Source of the DNA: Rhizomicrobium sp.
GTDB taxonomy: Bacteria > Pseudomonadota > Alphaproteobacteria > Micropepsales > Micropepsaceae
Length of the DNA: 64,000 nt
Assembly (NCBI GenBank): GCA_037200985.1
Contig: JBBCGJ010000001.1
Coordinates: forward strand, 3,200,756-3,264,755
Direction of reading: 5' to 3'
The notes beneath the pieces were generated by a model. The model worked only from the letters and a program-made list of their open reading frames with translations, was not told the origin of the DNA and ran no database searches. Position 1 is the first letter of the stretch. Every line of letters starts with the position of its first letter. The position numbers and the translations under genes are program-made. This document shows positions 45,015 to 54,108 of this stretch, one piece after another.

Positions 45015-45566
45015 GTGGCGAAGAAAGACAAGCAAGCCGAGGCCGACGAGGCCGAGCAGGACGGCGAAGCCGCGGCCGACGCGCCCAAACAGGGCCTCGT
45101 CCAGAAAATCCTGGGCAACAAGTTGATCCTGTTCGGCGGCATCGGAGCGCTCGTGCTGCTTCTGGTCGGCGGCGGCGCGGCCTATTGGCTGTTCGCCGGC
45201 GAATCCAAGCCGACCGAGCTGGCCGCCGGCGCCCCCGAGCCCCTGCCCGCGACGCCGCCCAACATCGTCTATTTCGACGTTCCCGATCTCATCGTGAACA
45301 TCCAGGGCACCGACGCGGCGCCGGCCTATCTGAAGCTGTCGGTCTCGCTCGAGCTCGACAATCCGGAGGAGAAGGCTGGCATCCAGGCGCTGATGCCGCG
45401 CGTCGTCGACCAGTTCCAGGGCTATCTGCGCGAGCTGCGCATGGACGACCTCAAGGGCTCGGCCGGCATCGTGCGGCTGAAGGAAGAGCTCCTGCGCCGC
45501 ATCAACACCTCCGCCGCGCCCTATCGCGTGCGCGACGTGCTGCTCAAGCAAATGATCGTTCAGTAA
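45015..45566 (+). CDS. fliL: Flagellar basal body-associated protein FliL
   Basis: Protein of 183 aa from a GTG start (AKKDKQAEADEAEQDG follows); AGGGG lies about 9 bases upstream. One membrane segment at about residues 42-65 (LILFGGIGALVLLLVGGGAA) is followed by the periplasmic FliL domain: NIVYFDVPDLIVNIQGTDAA, YLKLSVSLELDNPEEKAGIQ and the C-terminal VRDVLLKQMIVQ. FliL associates with the stator around the motor. First gene of the fliL-fliM-DUF6468-motE-like unit. Confidence 0.93.
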   Translation: MAKKDKQAEADEAEQDGEAAADAPKQGLVQKILGNKLILFGGIGALVLLLVGGGAAYWLFAGESKPTELAAGAPEPLPATPPNIVYFDVPDLIVNIQGTDAAPAYLKLSVSLELDNPEEKAGIQALMPRVVDQFQGYLRELRMDDLKGSAGIVRLKEELLRRINTSAAPYRVRDVLLKQMIVQ

Positions 45567-45577
45567 GGCGGATGGCC

Positions 45578-46636
45578 ATGGCCGACGAGACTCCCGACAA
45601 GACCGACGGCGTGGACGCGGCCGAGACCATACCGGCGGCGGCGCAGCCGCAGACCGGCGCCGCCGAGCGCATCCTGAACCAGGAAGAGATCGACAGCCTT
45701 CTGGGCTTCGACGTCAATTCCGACCAGCTCCAGGACAAGTCCGGCGTCCGCGCCATCATCAATTCGGCGCTCGTCTCCTATGAGCGCCTGCCGATGCTGG
45801 AAATCGTCTTCGACCGCCTGGTGCGGCTGATGACGACGAGCCTGCGCAATTTCACCTCCGACAATGTCGAGGTGAGCCTGGACAGCATCACCTCCATCCG
45901 CTTCGGCGACTATCTGAACTCGATCCCGCTGCCCGCCATCCTGGCGGTGTTCCGCGCCGAACAGCTCGACAATTACGGCCTCTTCACCGTCGATTCCAAC
46001 CTCATCTACTCCATCGTCGACGTGCTCCTGGGCGGCCGCCGCGGCTCCTCGGCGATGCGCATCGAGGGCCGCCCCTACACCACCATCGAGCGCACCCTGG
46101 TGCAGCGCATGATCGAGGTCATCCTCGCCGACATGTGCGCCGCCTTCGAGCCCCTGGCGCCGGTGAGCTTCACGCTCGACCGCCTGGAGACCAACCCGCG
46201 CTTCGCCGCCATCGCGCGCCCCGCCAATGCCGCCATCCTCGTCAAGCTGCGCATCGACATGGAAGACCGCGGCGGGCGAACCGAGCTGCTGCTGCCCTAT
46301 GCGACGCTGGAGCCGATCCGCAAGCTCCTCTTGCAGCAATTCATGGGCGAGAAATTCGGCCGCGACTCGATCTGGGAGAGCCATCTCGCGACCGAGCTGT
46401 GGTCCACCAATGTCGAGATCGCCGCGATCCTCGACGAGCAGACCCTGCCGCTCAACCGCGTGATGAACCTGGAGGTCGGCCAGACCATCATGCTGAACGC
46501 CACCCCCGATTCGAAGATCGAGATGCGCTGCCGCGGCGTGCCGCTGCTGAAAGGACGGATGGGCCGCGTCGGCTCCTCCGTCGCCGTGCGCATCGAGGAA
46601 GCCGTCGAGCGCACCGACGCCTCCAGAGGCCTTTAG
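45578..46636 (+). CDS. fliM: Flagellar motor switch protein FliM
   Basis: Protein of 352 aa. The N-terminal region, after an acidic linker, has LNQEEIDSLLGF, the conserved CheY-P-binding-like segment. The middle CheC-like domain includes ALVSYERLPMLEIVFDRLVR and FRAEQLDNYGLFTVDSNLIY; the C-terminal SpoA domain (about 275-345) includes LNRVMNLEVGQTIMLNATPD. It forms the C-ring middle layer and binds phospho-CheY. Two in-frame ATGs are six bases apart (45572 and 45578); the second has better Shine-Dalgarno spacing (AAGG, 9 bases). Confidence 0.95.
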   Translation: MADETPDKTDGVDAAETIPAAAQPQTGAAERILNQEEIDSLLGFDVNSDQLQDKSGVRAIINSALVSYERLPMLEIVFDRLVRLMTTSLRNFTSDNVEVSLDSITSIRFGDYLNSIPLPAILAVFRAEQLDNYGLFTVDSNLIYSIVDVLLGGRRGSSAMRIEGRPYTTIERTLVQRMIEVILADMCAAFEPLAPVSFTLDRLETNPRFAAIARPANAAILVKLRIDMEDRGGRTELLLPYATLEPIRKLLLQQFMGEKFGRDSIWESHLATELWSTNVEIAAILDEQTLPLNRVMNLEVGQTIMLNATPDSKIEMRCRGVPLLKGRMGRVGSSVAVRIEEAVERTDASRGL

Positions 46637-46645
46637 GAGACCGCC

Positions 46646-47059
46646 ATGTCCATCGCCATGAATTTCGGCCTGATCGTCGAGCTCGCCCTGACCGGCCTTC
46701 TCGCCGTGACGCTGGTCTATTGCATCGTGCTGGAGCGGCGTCTCGCCGCCGTGCGCCGCGGCCAGGAAGGCCTCAAATCCACCATCGGCGAGCTCAACGC
46801 CGCCATCGCCCATGCCGGCGGCTCGATGCGCGCGCTGAAGGCCGCGGCGAGCGGCGCCGCCGAGACGCTGGACGAACGCATGAGCCGCGCCCGCGCGACG
46901 ATCGACGAGTTGTCGCTGCTGACGGCGTCGGGCGAGCGCATCGCCGAGCGCTTCGACCGCGCGGTGTCGACCCAGGCCCCGGCGCGGCGGCAGCCCGCGT
47001 CCGAACTACCCTCGGGCAGCATCATGAAACGTCTCGACATGCTCAGGGCGGTCAGATGA
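46646..47059 (+). CDS. DUF6468 flagellar-associated membrane protein
   Basis: Protein of 137 aa. One N-terminal membrane segment (LIVELALTGLLAVTLVYCIV, residues about 9-28) followed by a cytosolic helical region (LKSTIGELNAAIAHAGGSMR; ERMSRARATIDELSLLTAS) and the conserved C-terminal SIMKRLDMLRAVR. The pattern matches the DUF6468 family, found almost only between fliM and motE-like genes in alphaproteobacteria. Its role is not established. Its stop overlaps the next start (ATGA). Confidence 0.85.
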   Translation: MSIAMNFGLIVELALTGLLAVTLVYCIVLERRLAAVRRGQEGLKSTIGELNAAIAHAGGSMRALKAAASGAAETLDERMSRARATIDELSLLTASGERIAERFDRAVSTQAPARRQPASELPSGSIMKRLDMLRAVR

Positions 47060-48102
47060 GCCTCGTTCCCCGCTATCTGCGGCTGCTGCCCGCCGTCGTC
47101 GTGCTCGGCACCGGCCTCCTCGTCGTCAAGGGCGTCGACATCGCGCGCGCGGCACAGGCCACGGTCGATCCCGACGAGCCCGACAATTCCGGCCTGGCCC
47201 CGGCCGCGGTCGGCGGCAGACCCGCGCCCGACTATGCCGACGACGACACGGCGCTGGCGAGCCCGGCGGAGGCCGATGTGCAATCGAGCCTGACGCGGCG
47301 CCGCGCCGAGCTCGACGCGCGCGAGCGGGCGCTCAACATGCGCGAGAACGTGCTCAATGCCGGCGAAGGCCGCGTCGACCAGAAGATCGCGGCGCTGAAG
47401 GATCTGCAGACGCAGATCCAGGGACTTCTCGCCCAGCGCGACGCCAAGCAGGACGCCCAGATCGCCGCGCTGGTGAAGACCTATTCGGCGATGAAGCCCA
47501 AGGACGCCGCCCGCATCTTCAATGCGCTCAGCGACGACGTGCTGCTGCCGGTCGCCAAGGGGATGAAGTCCGACGCGATGGCGCCCATCCTGGCGGCGAT
47601 GACCCCCGACGCGGCGCAGAAGCTGACGGTCAAGCTGGCCGCGCTGCTGAAGCTTCCCGAAACCGCGCCGGCCGCCATCTGTCCGGCGCCCACGACGACC
47701 GCCGATGCGGCGGCGCCTACGCCGGGCGCGACCGCCGCCGCGCCGCCGCCGGCCGCACCCGTGCAAACCGCTGCGCTGACGCCGCCTCCACCCGTCGTCA
47801 CCCCCGCGCCGGCCCTGCCGACGCCGCCGGCACCGCCGGCGCCCGCCGCCGCGCCGCCGCCGGCCCAGGCCGCCGCCACGCCGCCGCCCCACAAGCCGGA
47901 GCCGCATCACGTCGCGCCGGCGAAGCCCGCACCCGCCAAGCCGACAACGGCAAGCGCGCCGCCGCCGGCCAAGCCCACGACCGCCGCCGCGACTCCGACT
48001 GCGACCCCGCCGGGCGCGCCCGCGCCTGCGACGCCCGCCAAGCCGCCGTCCCAGGCGGCGAACGGACCGCCGACCGCGCTCGCCCCGCCCGCAGGCGGCT
48101 GA
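47056..48102 (+). CDS. motE: MotE-like flagellar motor chaperone with Pro/Ala-rich tail
   Basis: Protein of 348 aa. A signal anchor (LRLLPAVVVLGTGLLVVKGV) is followed by a coiled coil (about residues 80-125: TRRRAELDARERALNMRENV) and an MgtE-N-like domain (TYSAMKPKDAARIFNALSDD; LAAMTPDAAQKLTVKLAALL). This is the MotE arrangement; MotE stabilises the periplasmic MotC/PomB-side stator partner in rhizobia. From about residue 190 the protein is an unusually long low-complexity Pro/Ala/Thr tail (TPPAPPAPAAAPPPAQAAAT-like), which may span the periplasm or bind peptidoglycan. Gene symbol is by resemblance. Confidence 0.78.
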   Translation: MSLVPRYLRLLPAVVVLGTGLLVVKGVDIARAAQATVDPDEPDNSGLAPAAVGGRPAPDYADDDTALASPAEADVQSSLTRRRAELDARERALNMRENVLNAGEGRVDQKIAALKDLQTQIQGLLAQRDAKQDAQIAALVKTYSAMKPKDAARIFNALSDDVLLPVAKGMKSDAMAPILAAMTPDAAQKLTVKLAALLKLPETAPAAICPAPTTTADAAAPTPGATAAAPPPAAPVQTAALTPPPPVVTPAPALPTPPAPPAPAAAPPPAQAAATPPPHKPEPHHVAPAKPAPAKPTTASAPPPAKPTTAAATPTATPPGAPAPATPAKPPSQAANGPPTALAPPAGG

Positions 48103-48111
48103 CCTTTAGGG

Positions 48112-48126
48112 TTTACGGAGAGTTAA
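48112..48126 (+). promoter_or_regulatory. Possible CtrA box upstream of the TPR protein gene
   Basis: TTTA-N7-TTAA, one mismatch to the CtrA consensus TTAA-N7-TTAA, 47 bases before the start at 48173. In Caulobacter-like bacteria CtrA controls flagellar genes. A single short match, so weak. Confidence 0.3.
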
Positions 48127-48172
48127 GACCGGCCCGCCACACTGATCAGGGACAAGGACCGTCCTTCCGACC

Positions 48173-51100
48173 ATGAAGCCTGCGTTCTCCCGCGTCGTCC
48201 TCCTCCGGCTCGTCCTGTCGGCATGCGCCTTCGCGGCCGGCTTCTGGAGCCAGGCCAAGGCCGACACGGTGAACGTCAGCACGGCCGGCGGCTATGCGCG
48301 GATGCTGTTCACCTTCACGCCGAAGGCGCATGTGACCGCGGCGGTCGACGGCGGCGTGCTCACGCTCGGCTTCGACCGCAAGACCGACATCACCCCCGCG
48401 ACGCTGGCGCAGAACATCTCGGGCTTCGCGAGCGGCGCCCGCCTCGATCCCGACGGGCTGACCTACCATTTCGCATTGGCCCAGCCGATGCGCATCCACC
48501 AGAGCCAGTCGGCCAACCAGGTCGCGGTCGACCTGGTGCCGGCCGGCTTCGCCGGCACGCCCCCGGATCTTCCCCCGCCGCCGCCTCCGCCGCCCAGGAC
48601 GATCGACGTCTCCACCCTGCCGATGATCGCGGTGCGCTCCGGCGCCTATCGCAATTTCACCCGGCTGGTGTTCGACTGGCCGCAAGTCGTCAAATATTCG
48701 GTGTTTCCCGGCGCCGGCAAGCTCGGCATCCGGTTCGAGACGCTGGCGCGCGTCGACGTCTCGACCATCGCGCGCTTCGCGCCGCCCTGGGTGAAGAACG
48801 CCGCCTGGCGCGTCGAGAACAAGGGCACCGTCGTCGAGTTCGGCACCGACCAGGCGTCCGGCTTTCACGATTTCCGCGACGGGACCAAGATCGTCATCGA
48901 CGTGCTGGCGCCCAGGACCGACGCCGACAGCTACCGCCCGCCGGGCGACGGCAAGCCGACCGTCACGGCGCTCATGCCGAACAAGCCGTCCGCGGTGTCG
49001 GCGGCGCAGGCCGCCGAGATCGCCGCGACGGCGCAGAAGCTGGCCGACGCCAACAAGCCCGCGCCGCCGCCGCAACAGACCGCCCCCCCGCCGGCCGCAC
49101 CCGCCGCAACGCCGCCCGCGACGACGCCGCCAGGCGCCGCCGCCGATCCCGCTGCGCTGCCGCTTCAGGACGCCAATGGCCAGCTCACCCGCAGCGGCGC
49201 GATCCTGACCTTCGCCGGCGCCGCCAATCGCGGCTCCGCCGTGTTCATGCGCGGATTGACGGCGTGGATCGTGCTGCAGGGCGCCGCCCCGCTCGACGCG
49301 GTGAAGCTCAAGACGTCGCTGCGCAGCTTTCCCGTCGCGGTGGAAGCGGCCTCGTCGGACGGCGTCAGCGTGCTGCGGATCACCTTCGCGCAGCCCGAGC
49401 AGATCGGCGCCCATGCCGACGGATCGGACCTGAAAGTCACCGTCGCGCCCGAGGTCGGCGAACAACCCATCGCCATCGGCTTTTCCCGCAACCAGGACGA
49501 CGCGACGCATTCCTCGCTGAGCACGCTTTTGCCCGGCGCACGGCATCCGGTGATGTTGACCGATCCCATCGCCGGCGACCGGCTCGTGCTGGTGCCCGCC
49601 GCGGCGGGCCGCGCCATGCTGGCGTCGCACGACTATGTCGAGTTCGGCGTGCTCAAGACCGCATCGGGCCTCGTGCTGACGCCCTATATCGACGATCTCT
49701 CCGTCACCATCGACCGCACGCGGGTGACGATCACCCATCGCGGCGGCCTGGTGCTGACGCCGCCGACCATGCCGGTCGCCGATTCGCCGGCCGCGGTCGC
49801 GGCGCGGGGCGGCAGCCCCTCCTTCCTCGATTTCCCAGTCTGGGCGAAATTCACCGGCGGCAGCTTCCTCAACACCGAGCGGCGGATGCGCGCCGCGACT
49901 GCGCGGCTGAAGCCGGAGGACGCGCAGCATGCGCGGCTGACTCTGGCGCGGTTCTATCTCGCCAACGGCTTTTCCGCCGAGGCGCTCGGCCTGATCAACC
50001 TGATGCAGGCGCAGGATCCGGCGCTGCAAAGCGATCGCCAGCTCCAGACCATGCGCGGCGCGGCGAATTACGCGATGGGGCGCTATCGCGACGCGCATAA
50101 CGACTTGTCGGCCGCCGCCTTCGATGCCGACCGCCACGCCGCCTATTGGCGCGGCCTGATCGAGGCGGCGCAGGAAGATTGGAACAATGCCCGCGCCGAT
50201 CTCGACCGCGCCGAGCCGGTCCTGAACCAATACCCGCCGGACGGCCAGGCGCGGCTGCGCATCGCGAAGGCCGAGGCCGCGCTCGGCCAGGGCCATCTCG
50301 AAGTCGCCGACGCGGCCATCGCGCGGCTGCCCAACGGGATCGCGCCCGACCTGCAGATCGAGGCCAATGTCGTGCGCGCCCGCCTGCTCGCGGCGGAGAA
50401 TCGCGGCCACGAAGCGGCCGTCCTGTTCGACGCGATCGAGAAGAGCGGAAACGCGCATGCCGCCGCCGAGTCGCTCTATTACCGCACCGACGCCGCGCTG
50501 AAGGCCGGCGTGATGACCGGCGACGCGGCCATCGCCGCGCTGGAAAGGCTGCGCTTCCGCTGGCGCGGCGATCTCTTGGAAATGAAGGTGCTGCGCAAGC
50601 TGGCCTCGATGTATTTCGCCAAGCAGCGCTGGCGCGACGGATTGCGCACGCTGCGCATCGCGGCGGTCGCCTTTCCCAATGACGACATCTCGCGCAAAGC
50701 GCAGGACGACATGCGCGCCGCCTTCGCCGATCTCTTCATCCGCGGCCGGGCGGACAAGATCGCGCCCATCGAGGCGCTCGCCATCTTCTACGATTTCGTC
50801 GACCTGACGCCGATCGGGCCGGACGGCGACGAGATGATCCGGCGCATGTCGGACCGGCTGGTGGCGCAGGACCTGCTGGGGCCGGCCGCCGATCTCTTGA
50901 GCTATCAGATCGACAAGCGCCTCGACGGCGTCGCCCGCGCCCAGGTCGCGACGCGGCTGGCGATGATCTATCTGATGGACCAGAAGCCGATGAAGGCGCT
51001 CGACGCCATCCGCACGACGCAGATCAGCACCCTGCCCGACGATGTCGGCCATCAGCGCCTGCTCCTAGAGGCGCGCGCCTTCGCGGCGCTCAAGCAATGG

Positions 51101-51502
51101 AACAACGCGCTCGACCTGATCGCGGTCGATCCGGCCTCGGACACGGCGCGGCTGCGCGCCGACATCTATTGGGAGAGCGGCAATTGGGCGGTCGCCGGCC
51201 AGAAGGCCGAGGAGCTGCTCGGCCAGCGCTGGAGCGATGCGGGGCCGCTCAGCCCGGCCGAGCGCGAAGAGGCGATGCGCGCCGCGGTCGCCTATTCGCT
51301 GGCGAATGACGAGGCCAGCCTCGACCGGCTGCGCGACCATTTCGGCCCGAAGATGAAGGCCAGTCCGGACGGCAACGCTTTCGCGGTGATCGCCCAGCGC
51401 ATCGACGAGCACGGCGTCGCCTTCCGCGACCGCGCCGCGCAAATCGCCTCGATCGACACCCTCCAGGCCTTCATGGCCGACTTCAAGAAAAAGTACGATT
51501 GA
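48173..51502 (+). CDS. Large exported AMIN-like/TPR-repeat protein of the flagellar cluster
   Basis: Protein of 1109 aa. Signal peptide (VVLLRLVLSACAFAAGFWSQ, cleaved near AKA). Residues about 30-130 and 150-250 look like beta-rich AMIN/secretin-like domains (GGYARMLFTFTPKAHVTAAV; LPMIAVRSGAYRNFTRLVFD), separated by a run of prolines. Another Pro/Ala-rich stretch follows near 300-330, and residues about 570-1090 are helical repeats of TPR type (ARFYLANGFSAEALGLINLM; YRDAHNDLSAAAFDADRHAA). It follows the motE-like gene by 70 bases. A periplasmic scaffold for the motor is a reasonable guess; no family is named with confidence. Confidence 0.8.
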   Translation: MKPAFSRVVLLRLVLSACAFAAGFWSQAKADTVNVSTAGGYARMLFTFTPKAHVTAAVDGGVLTLGFDRKTDITPATLAQNISGFASGARLDPDGLTYHFALAQPMRIHQSQSANQVAVDLVPAGFAGTPPDLPPPPPPPPRTIDVSTLPMIAVRSGAYRNFTRLVFDWPQVVKYSVFPGAGKLGIRFETLARVDVSTIARFAPPWVKNAAWRVENKGTVVEFGTDQASGFHDFRDGTKIVIDVLAPRTDADSYRPPGDGKPTVTALMPNKPSAVSAAQAAEIAATAQKLADANKPAPPPQQTAPPPAAPAATPPATTPPGAAADPAALPLQDANGQLTRSGAILTFAGAANRGSAVFMRGLTAWIVLQGAAPLDAVKLKTSLRSFPVAVEAASSDGVSVLRITFAQPEQIGAHADGSDLKVTVAPEVGEQPIAIGFSRNQDDATHSSLSTLLPGARHPVMLTDPIAGDRLVLVPAAAGRAMLASHDYVEFGVLKTASGLVLTPYIDDLSVTIDRTRVTITHRGGLVLTPPTMPVADSPAAVAARGGSPSFLDFPVWAKFTGGSFLNTERRMRAATARLKPEDAQHARLTLARFYLANGFSAEALGLINLMQAQDPALQSDRQLQTMRGAANYAMGRYRDAHNDLSAAAFDADRHAAYWRGLIEAAQEDWNNARADLDRAEPVLNQYPPDGQARLRIAKAEAALGQGHLEVADAAIARLPNGIAPDLQIEANVVRARLLAAENRGHEAAVLFDAIEKSGNAHAAAESLYYRTDAALKAGVMTGDAAIAALERLRFRWRGDLLEMKVLRKLASMYFAKQRWRDGLRTLRIAAVAFPNDDISRKAQDDMRAAFADLFIRGRADKIAPIEALAIFYDFVDLTPIGPDGDEMIRRMSDRLVAQDLLGPAADLLSYQIDKRLDGVARAQVATRLAMIYLMDQKPMKALDAIRTTQISTLPDDVGHQRLLLEARAFAALKQWNNALDLIAVDPASDTARLRADIYWESGNWAVAGQKAEELLGQRWSDAGPLSPAEREEAMRAAVAYSLANDEASLDRLRDHFGPKMKASPDGNAFAVIAQRIDEHGVAFRDRAAQIASIDTLQAFMADFKKKYD

Positions 51503-51509
51503 AGCTCTT

Positions 51510-51649
51510 TTTTCCTCCCCCGCTGTTGCGGGGGAGGTGCCGAGCGAGCACTTGCGAGCGAGGCGGAGGGGGCCTTGCGGACAGCATCCGCCCAGTCGCC
51601 CCCTCCACCGCTTCGCGGTCCCCCTCCCCCACAACAGCGGGGGAGGAAA
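51510..51649. repeat. Full copy of the interspersed palindrome
   Basis: The ends are hairpins CCTCCCCCGC/GCGGGGGAGG (TGTT loop) and its inverted counterpart, with the middle containing GAGCGAGCACTTGCGAGCGA and GGAGGGGGCC. It lies between the convergent TPR-protein and hydrolase genes, so it may end transcription both ways. 140 bases. Confidence 0.78.
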
Positions 51650-52450
51650 TCATCTGCTCTTCACCGTCTTGACCGGCGCCGCCGTCACCTCGCCGATCCA
51701 CCGGATCGCTCGCGCCGCGATCTTCTCCCATCCCGGCTCGCCCACCAGCCAGTGGCTATGGCCTTCGACCTCTTCGAAGATCGCGCGGCCCTTGTAGCGC
51801 TCGGCGATGCGCCGGACGGTCGACGGCGGGTTGATGCGGTCGTGGCTGCCCGCGAAGCAGAGGATCGGACAGGTCACGCTCTCGGCATGCACCAGCGCGG
51901 CGCGCTTGGCATCGAACGCCCAATGCATGATCTCGAACGTGGCCAGCCCCGATTCCGGCACGAAGCGCGCGAACACCTTGTGGCGCTCCGCCGGCGGCAG
52001 ACGGTCGAGCGAATTGGCGGCCGCGATGCCGTAGTCCGGCTTCAGCGGCGCGTTCCAGAAATCGCCCGCGAACAACATGGTCTGCGCCGAGGCGATCTCG
52101 AAGAAGGTCGAGGGCAGCACGCCCCAGGGCGGCGACGGCGCCAGCAGGACGAGCGCCCGCGCCAGCCCCTTCGCCGCCAGCATCTGCGCCAGCAGACCGC
52201 CGAGCGAATGGCCGAGCAGCACCGGCGGCGCCTCCAGCCCTTCGACGAATTTCGCCAGGTCGTTCGCGTAGTCGACAAGGCTCGTGGTGCCGAGCGCGCG
52301 GTTGGCCGGGGCGCCGTGCTCGTGGAAGCGCAGCGGCGGCGCGTGGACGCGATAGCCCGCCGCCTCGAACGGCTTGCGGAATTTCTCGAACGCCCAGGGC
52401 CCGCAAAAGGCGCCGTGGATCATCACGATGTCGGCGTTCCGGACGCTCAC
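51650..52450 (-). CDS. Alpha/beta hydrolase
   Basis: Protein of 266 aa from a GTG that overlaps the rppH stop (GTGA). The oxyanion strand is IVMIHGAFCGPWAF, the nucleophile elbow is LLGHSLGGLLAQML (Ser about residue 92), a likely acid is in FAGSHDRINPP and the catalytic His in VEGHSHWLVGEPGW. Cytosolic esterase/lipase-like enzyme without signal peptide; substrate unknown. The overlap with rppH puts it at the end of the gpmI-to-rppH operon. Confidence 0.86.
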   Translation of the reverse strand: MSVRNADIVMIHGAFCGPWAFEKFRKPFEAAGYRVHAPPLRFHEHGAPANRALGTTSLVDYANDLAKFVEGLEAPPVLLGHSLGGLLAQMLAAKGLARALVLLAPSPPWGVLPSTFFEIASAQTMLFAGDFWNAPLKPDYGIAAANSLDRLPPAERHKVFARFVPESGLATFEIMHWAFDAKRAALVHAESVTCPILCFAGSHDRINPPSTVRRIAERYKGRAIFEEVEGHSHWLVGEPGWEKIAARAIRWIGEVTAAPVKTVKSR

Positions 52451-52941
52451 GCTTCCGGGCCGGCGACGTCGCGAAAGGCGGCGATCACCCTGGCGTAGGT
52501 GTCGCGCTTGAAGGGAACGATGAGCCGCGGCAGCGCCTCGGGCGCCAGCCATTTCCAGGCGGCGAATTCCGGCTCCGGCGTCTTGACGTCGATATCGCTG
52601 TCCTCGCCCAGGAACCGCATGGCGAGCCATTTCTGGCGCTGGCCGCGATAGCGCCCGCGCAGCGCCACGCCGAGCAGATGCGGCGGCAGGTCGTAGCACA
52701 GCCAGTCGTCCATCGCCGCGAGCAGCCTGGCCTTGTCGGTGCCGATCTCTTCCTTCAGTTCGCGCAGGCCCGCCTGTTCGGGCGTCTCCCCGTCGTCGAT
52801 GCCGCCCTGCGGCATCTGCCAGCCCTCGACCGTCTGGTCGATGCGGCGGCCGACGAACACCAGCCCCTCGCGATTGATCAGCATGATGCCGACGCAAGGG
52901 CGGTAGGGCAGATCGTCATGCGAGAGAATGACACGCGCCAT
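52447..52941 (-). CDS. rppH: RNA pyrophosphohydrolase (Nudix)
   Basis: Protein of 164 aa. The Nudix box is complete: GGIDDGETPEQAGLRELKEE then IG, preceded by RRIDQTVEGWQMPQ, the RppH-type start that binds the RNA 5' end. The N-terminal YRPCVGIMLINREGLVFVG is typical of alphaproteobacterial RppH/IalA proteins. It removes pyrophosphate from mRNA 5' ends and so starts decay. Twelve bases separate its start from the deacetylase stop. Confidence 0.94.
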   Translation of the reverse strand: MARVILSHDDLPYRPCVGIMLINREGLVFVGRRIDQTVEGWQMPQGGIDDGETPEQAGLRELKEEIGTDKARLLAAMDDWLCYDLPPHLLGVALRGRYRGQRQKWLAMRFLGEDSDIDVKTPEPEFAAWKWLAPEALPRLIVPFKRDTYARVIAAFRDVAGPEA

Positions 52942-52953
52942 CGCAGAGCTTCG

Positions 52954-54057
52954 CTATTTCTTCGGGACGACTATGGCGGAAGCGGGCACCAGAACAAAGC
53001 CCCGGCCGGAAAGGCCCTGGGCCCATTGCGCCACGCGCTCGACGGTGACGGGATAAAGGAACCCGGCGCCGGACGCGGTGCCGTGGACACGCGCGGCGTT
53101 CTCCAGCTCGGAGAGCTCGCGGTCGATCTCCATCGCGGTCTGGATCTTGTCGATGGTGGCGGTCGCCTGGGTGAAGGACGTGCCGGCGCGCGCGGCGACG
53201 TCGGGCGCCGAGGAATGGCTCGCCGCGCCGTTGTCGTAGAACAGAAGCCCGCGCCGCGCGAGATAGGTCATCACCGGTTCGAGCGAATCCGGATCGGAGA
53301 GGAATCGCCCGCCCAGAAGATTGGTCACGCCGGTATAGCCGGTGAAGCGCGTCAGGGCCCAGACCAGGCGTTCGGTGTTGGCATCCTCGGCGGCGCCGGA
53401 GCGCAGCGTGTGCGCGCCGGGATCGCTGTCGGGAAAGTCGAACGGCTCCATCGGGACTTCGAGCAGGACTTCATGGCCCTCGCGCCGCGCCTCGGCGACC
53501 CAGCGCTGCACGTCGCTGGCATAAGGCGCGAAGGCGAGCGTCACCTGCGGCGGCAGGCTGGCGAGCGCGGCCGCCGTCTGCTTGGCGCTCATGCCCAGGC
53601 CGCTGATGACGATGGCGATGCGCGGCTTGCCGTTGTCGAAGGCCGGCGCCGCATAGGCGCGCATCGGCGGCGTGCCGTCGGCGGCGATCTTGGGCAAGGG
53701 ACCGTTCTCGGTGCCTTCGATCAGCGCCGGATCGGCGACCAGGGCGCGCCCTGCATAGATCGGCTGCGTGACGGTGGCCGGAACGACCGCGGGCGGGACG
53801 GCGGTCTCGCCCGCGCCGGCGGCCGGCGCCGCGACGGGCTCGGGCACGGCGGGATGGGCCAGCACCGCGGCCACTTTGGCCGGCGTCTGGGGCAGGCGCA
53901 CGCGCACGACCGGATCGCCGGCGCGCGGATCGCCGAACAGCACCACCGCGATGCCGAACAGGATGAGGGCCGCGAACACGGCGAAATAGGCGATGACGAG
54001 CGGGCGCGCCCCGCGCGAGGCGTCCGCGTCGTCGCCGGTCGTGCCGCTCGCCGCCAT
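52954..54057 (-). CDS. Divergent polysaccharide deacetylase family protein (DUF610/YibQ-like)
   Basis: Protein of 367 aa. A cytosolic leader, one membrane anchor at about residues 20-42 (PLVIAYFAVFAALILFGIAV), a Pro/Ala linker, then the deacetylase-like barrel: PRIAIVISGLGMSAKQTAAA, VTLAFAPYASDVQRWVAEAR and EVLLEVPMEPFDFPDSDPGA. NTERLVWALTRFTGYTGVTN and a GRFLSDPDSLEPVMTYL strand follow. Family members lie next to ctpA and envC in alphaproteobacteria and are thought to act on cell-wall or envelope polysaccharide. Confidence 0.88.
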   Translation of the reverse strand: MAASGTTGDDADASRGARPLVIAYFAVFAALILFGIAVVLFGDPRAGDPVVRVRLPQTPAKVAAVLAHPAVPEPVAAPAAGAGETAVPPAVVPATVTQPIYAGRALVADPALIEGTENGPLPKIAADGTPPMRAYAAPAFDNGKPRIAIVISGLGMSAKQTAAALASLPPQVTLAFAPYASDVQRWVAEARREGHEVLLEVPMEPFDFPDSDPGAHTLRSGAAEDANTERLVWALTRFTGYTGVTNLLGGRFLSDPDSLEPVMTYLARRGLLFYDNGAASHSSAPDVAARAGTSFTQATATIDKIQTAMEIDRELSELENAARVHGTASGAGFLYPVTVERVAQWAQGLSGRGFVLVPASAIVVPKK

Positions 54058-54108
54058 GGATCAGAGACTAACGCAATGCACGGTTACGATGACGTTAACG
54101 ATCTTCTC

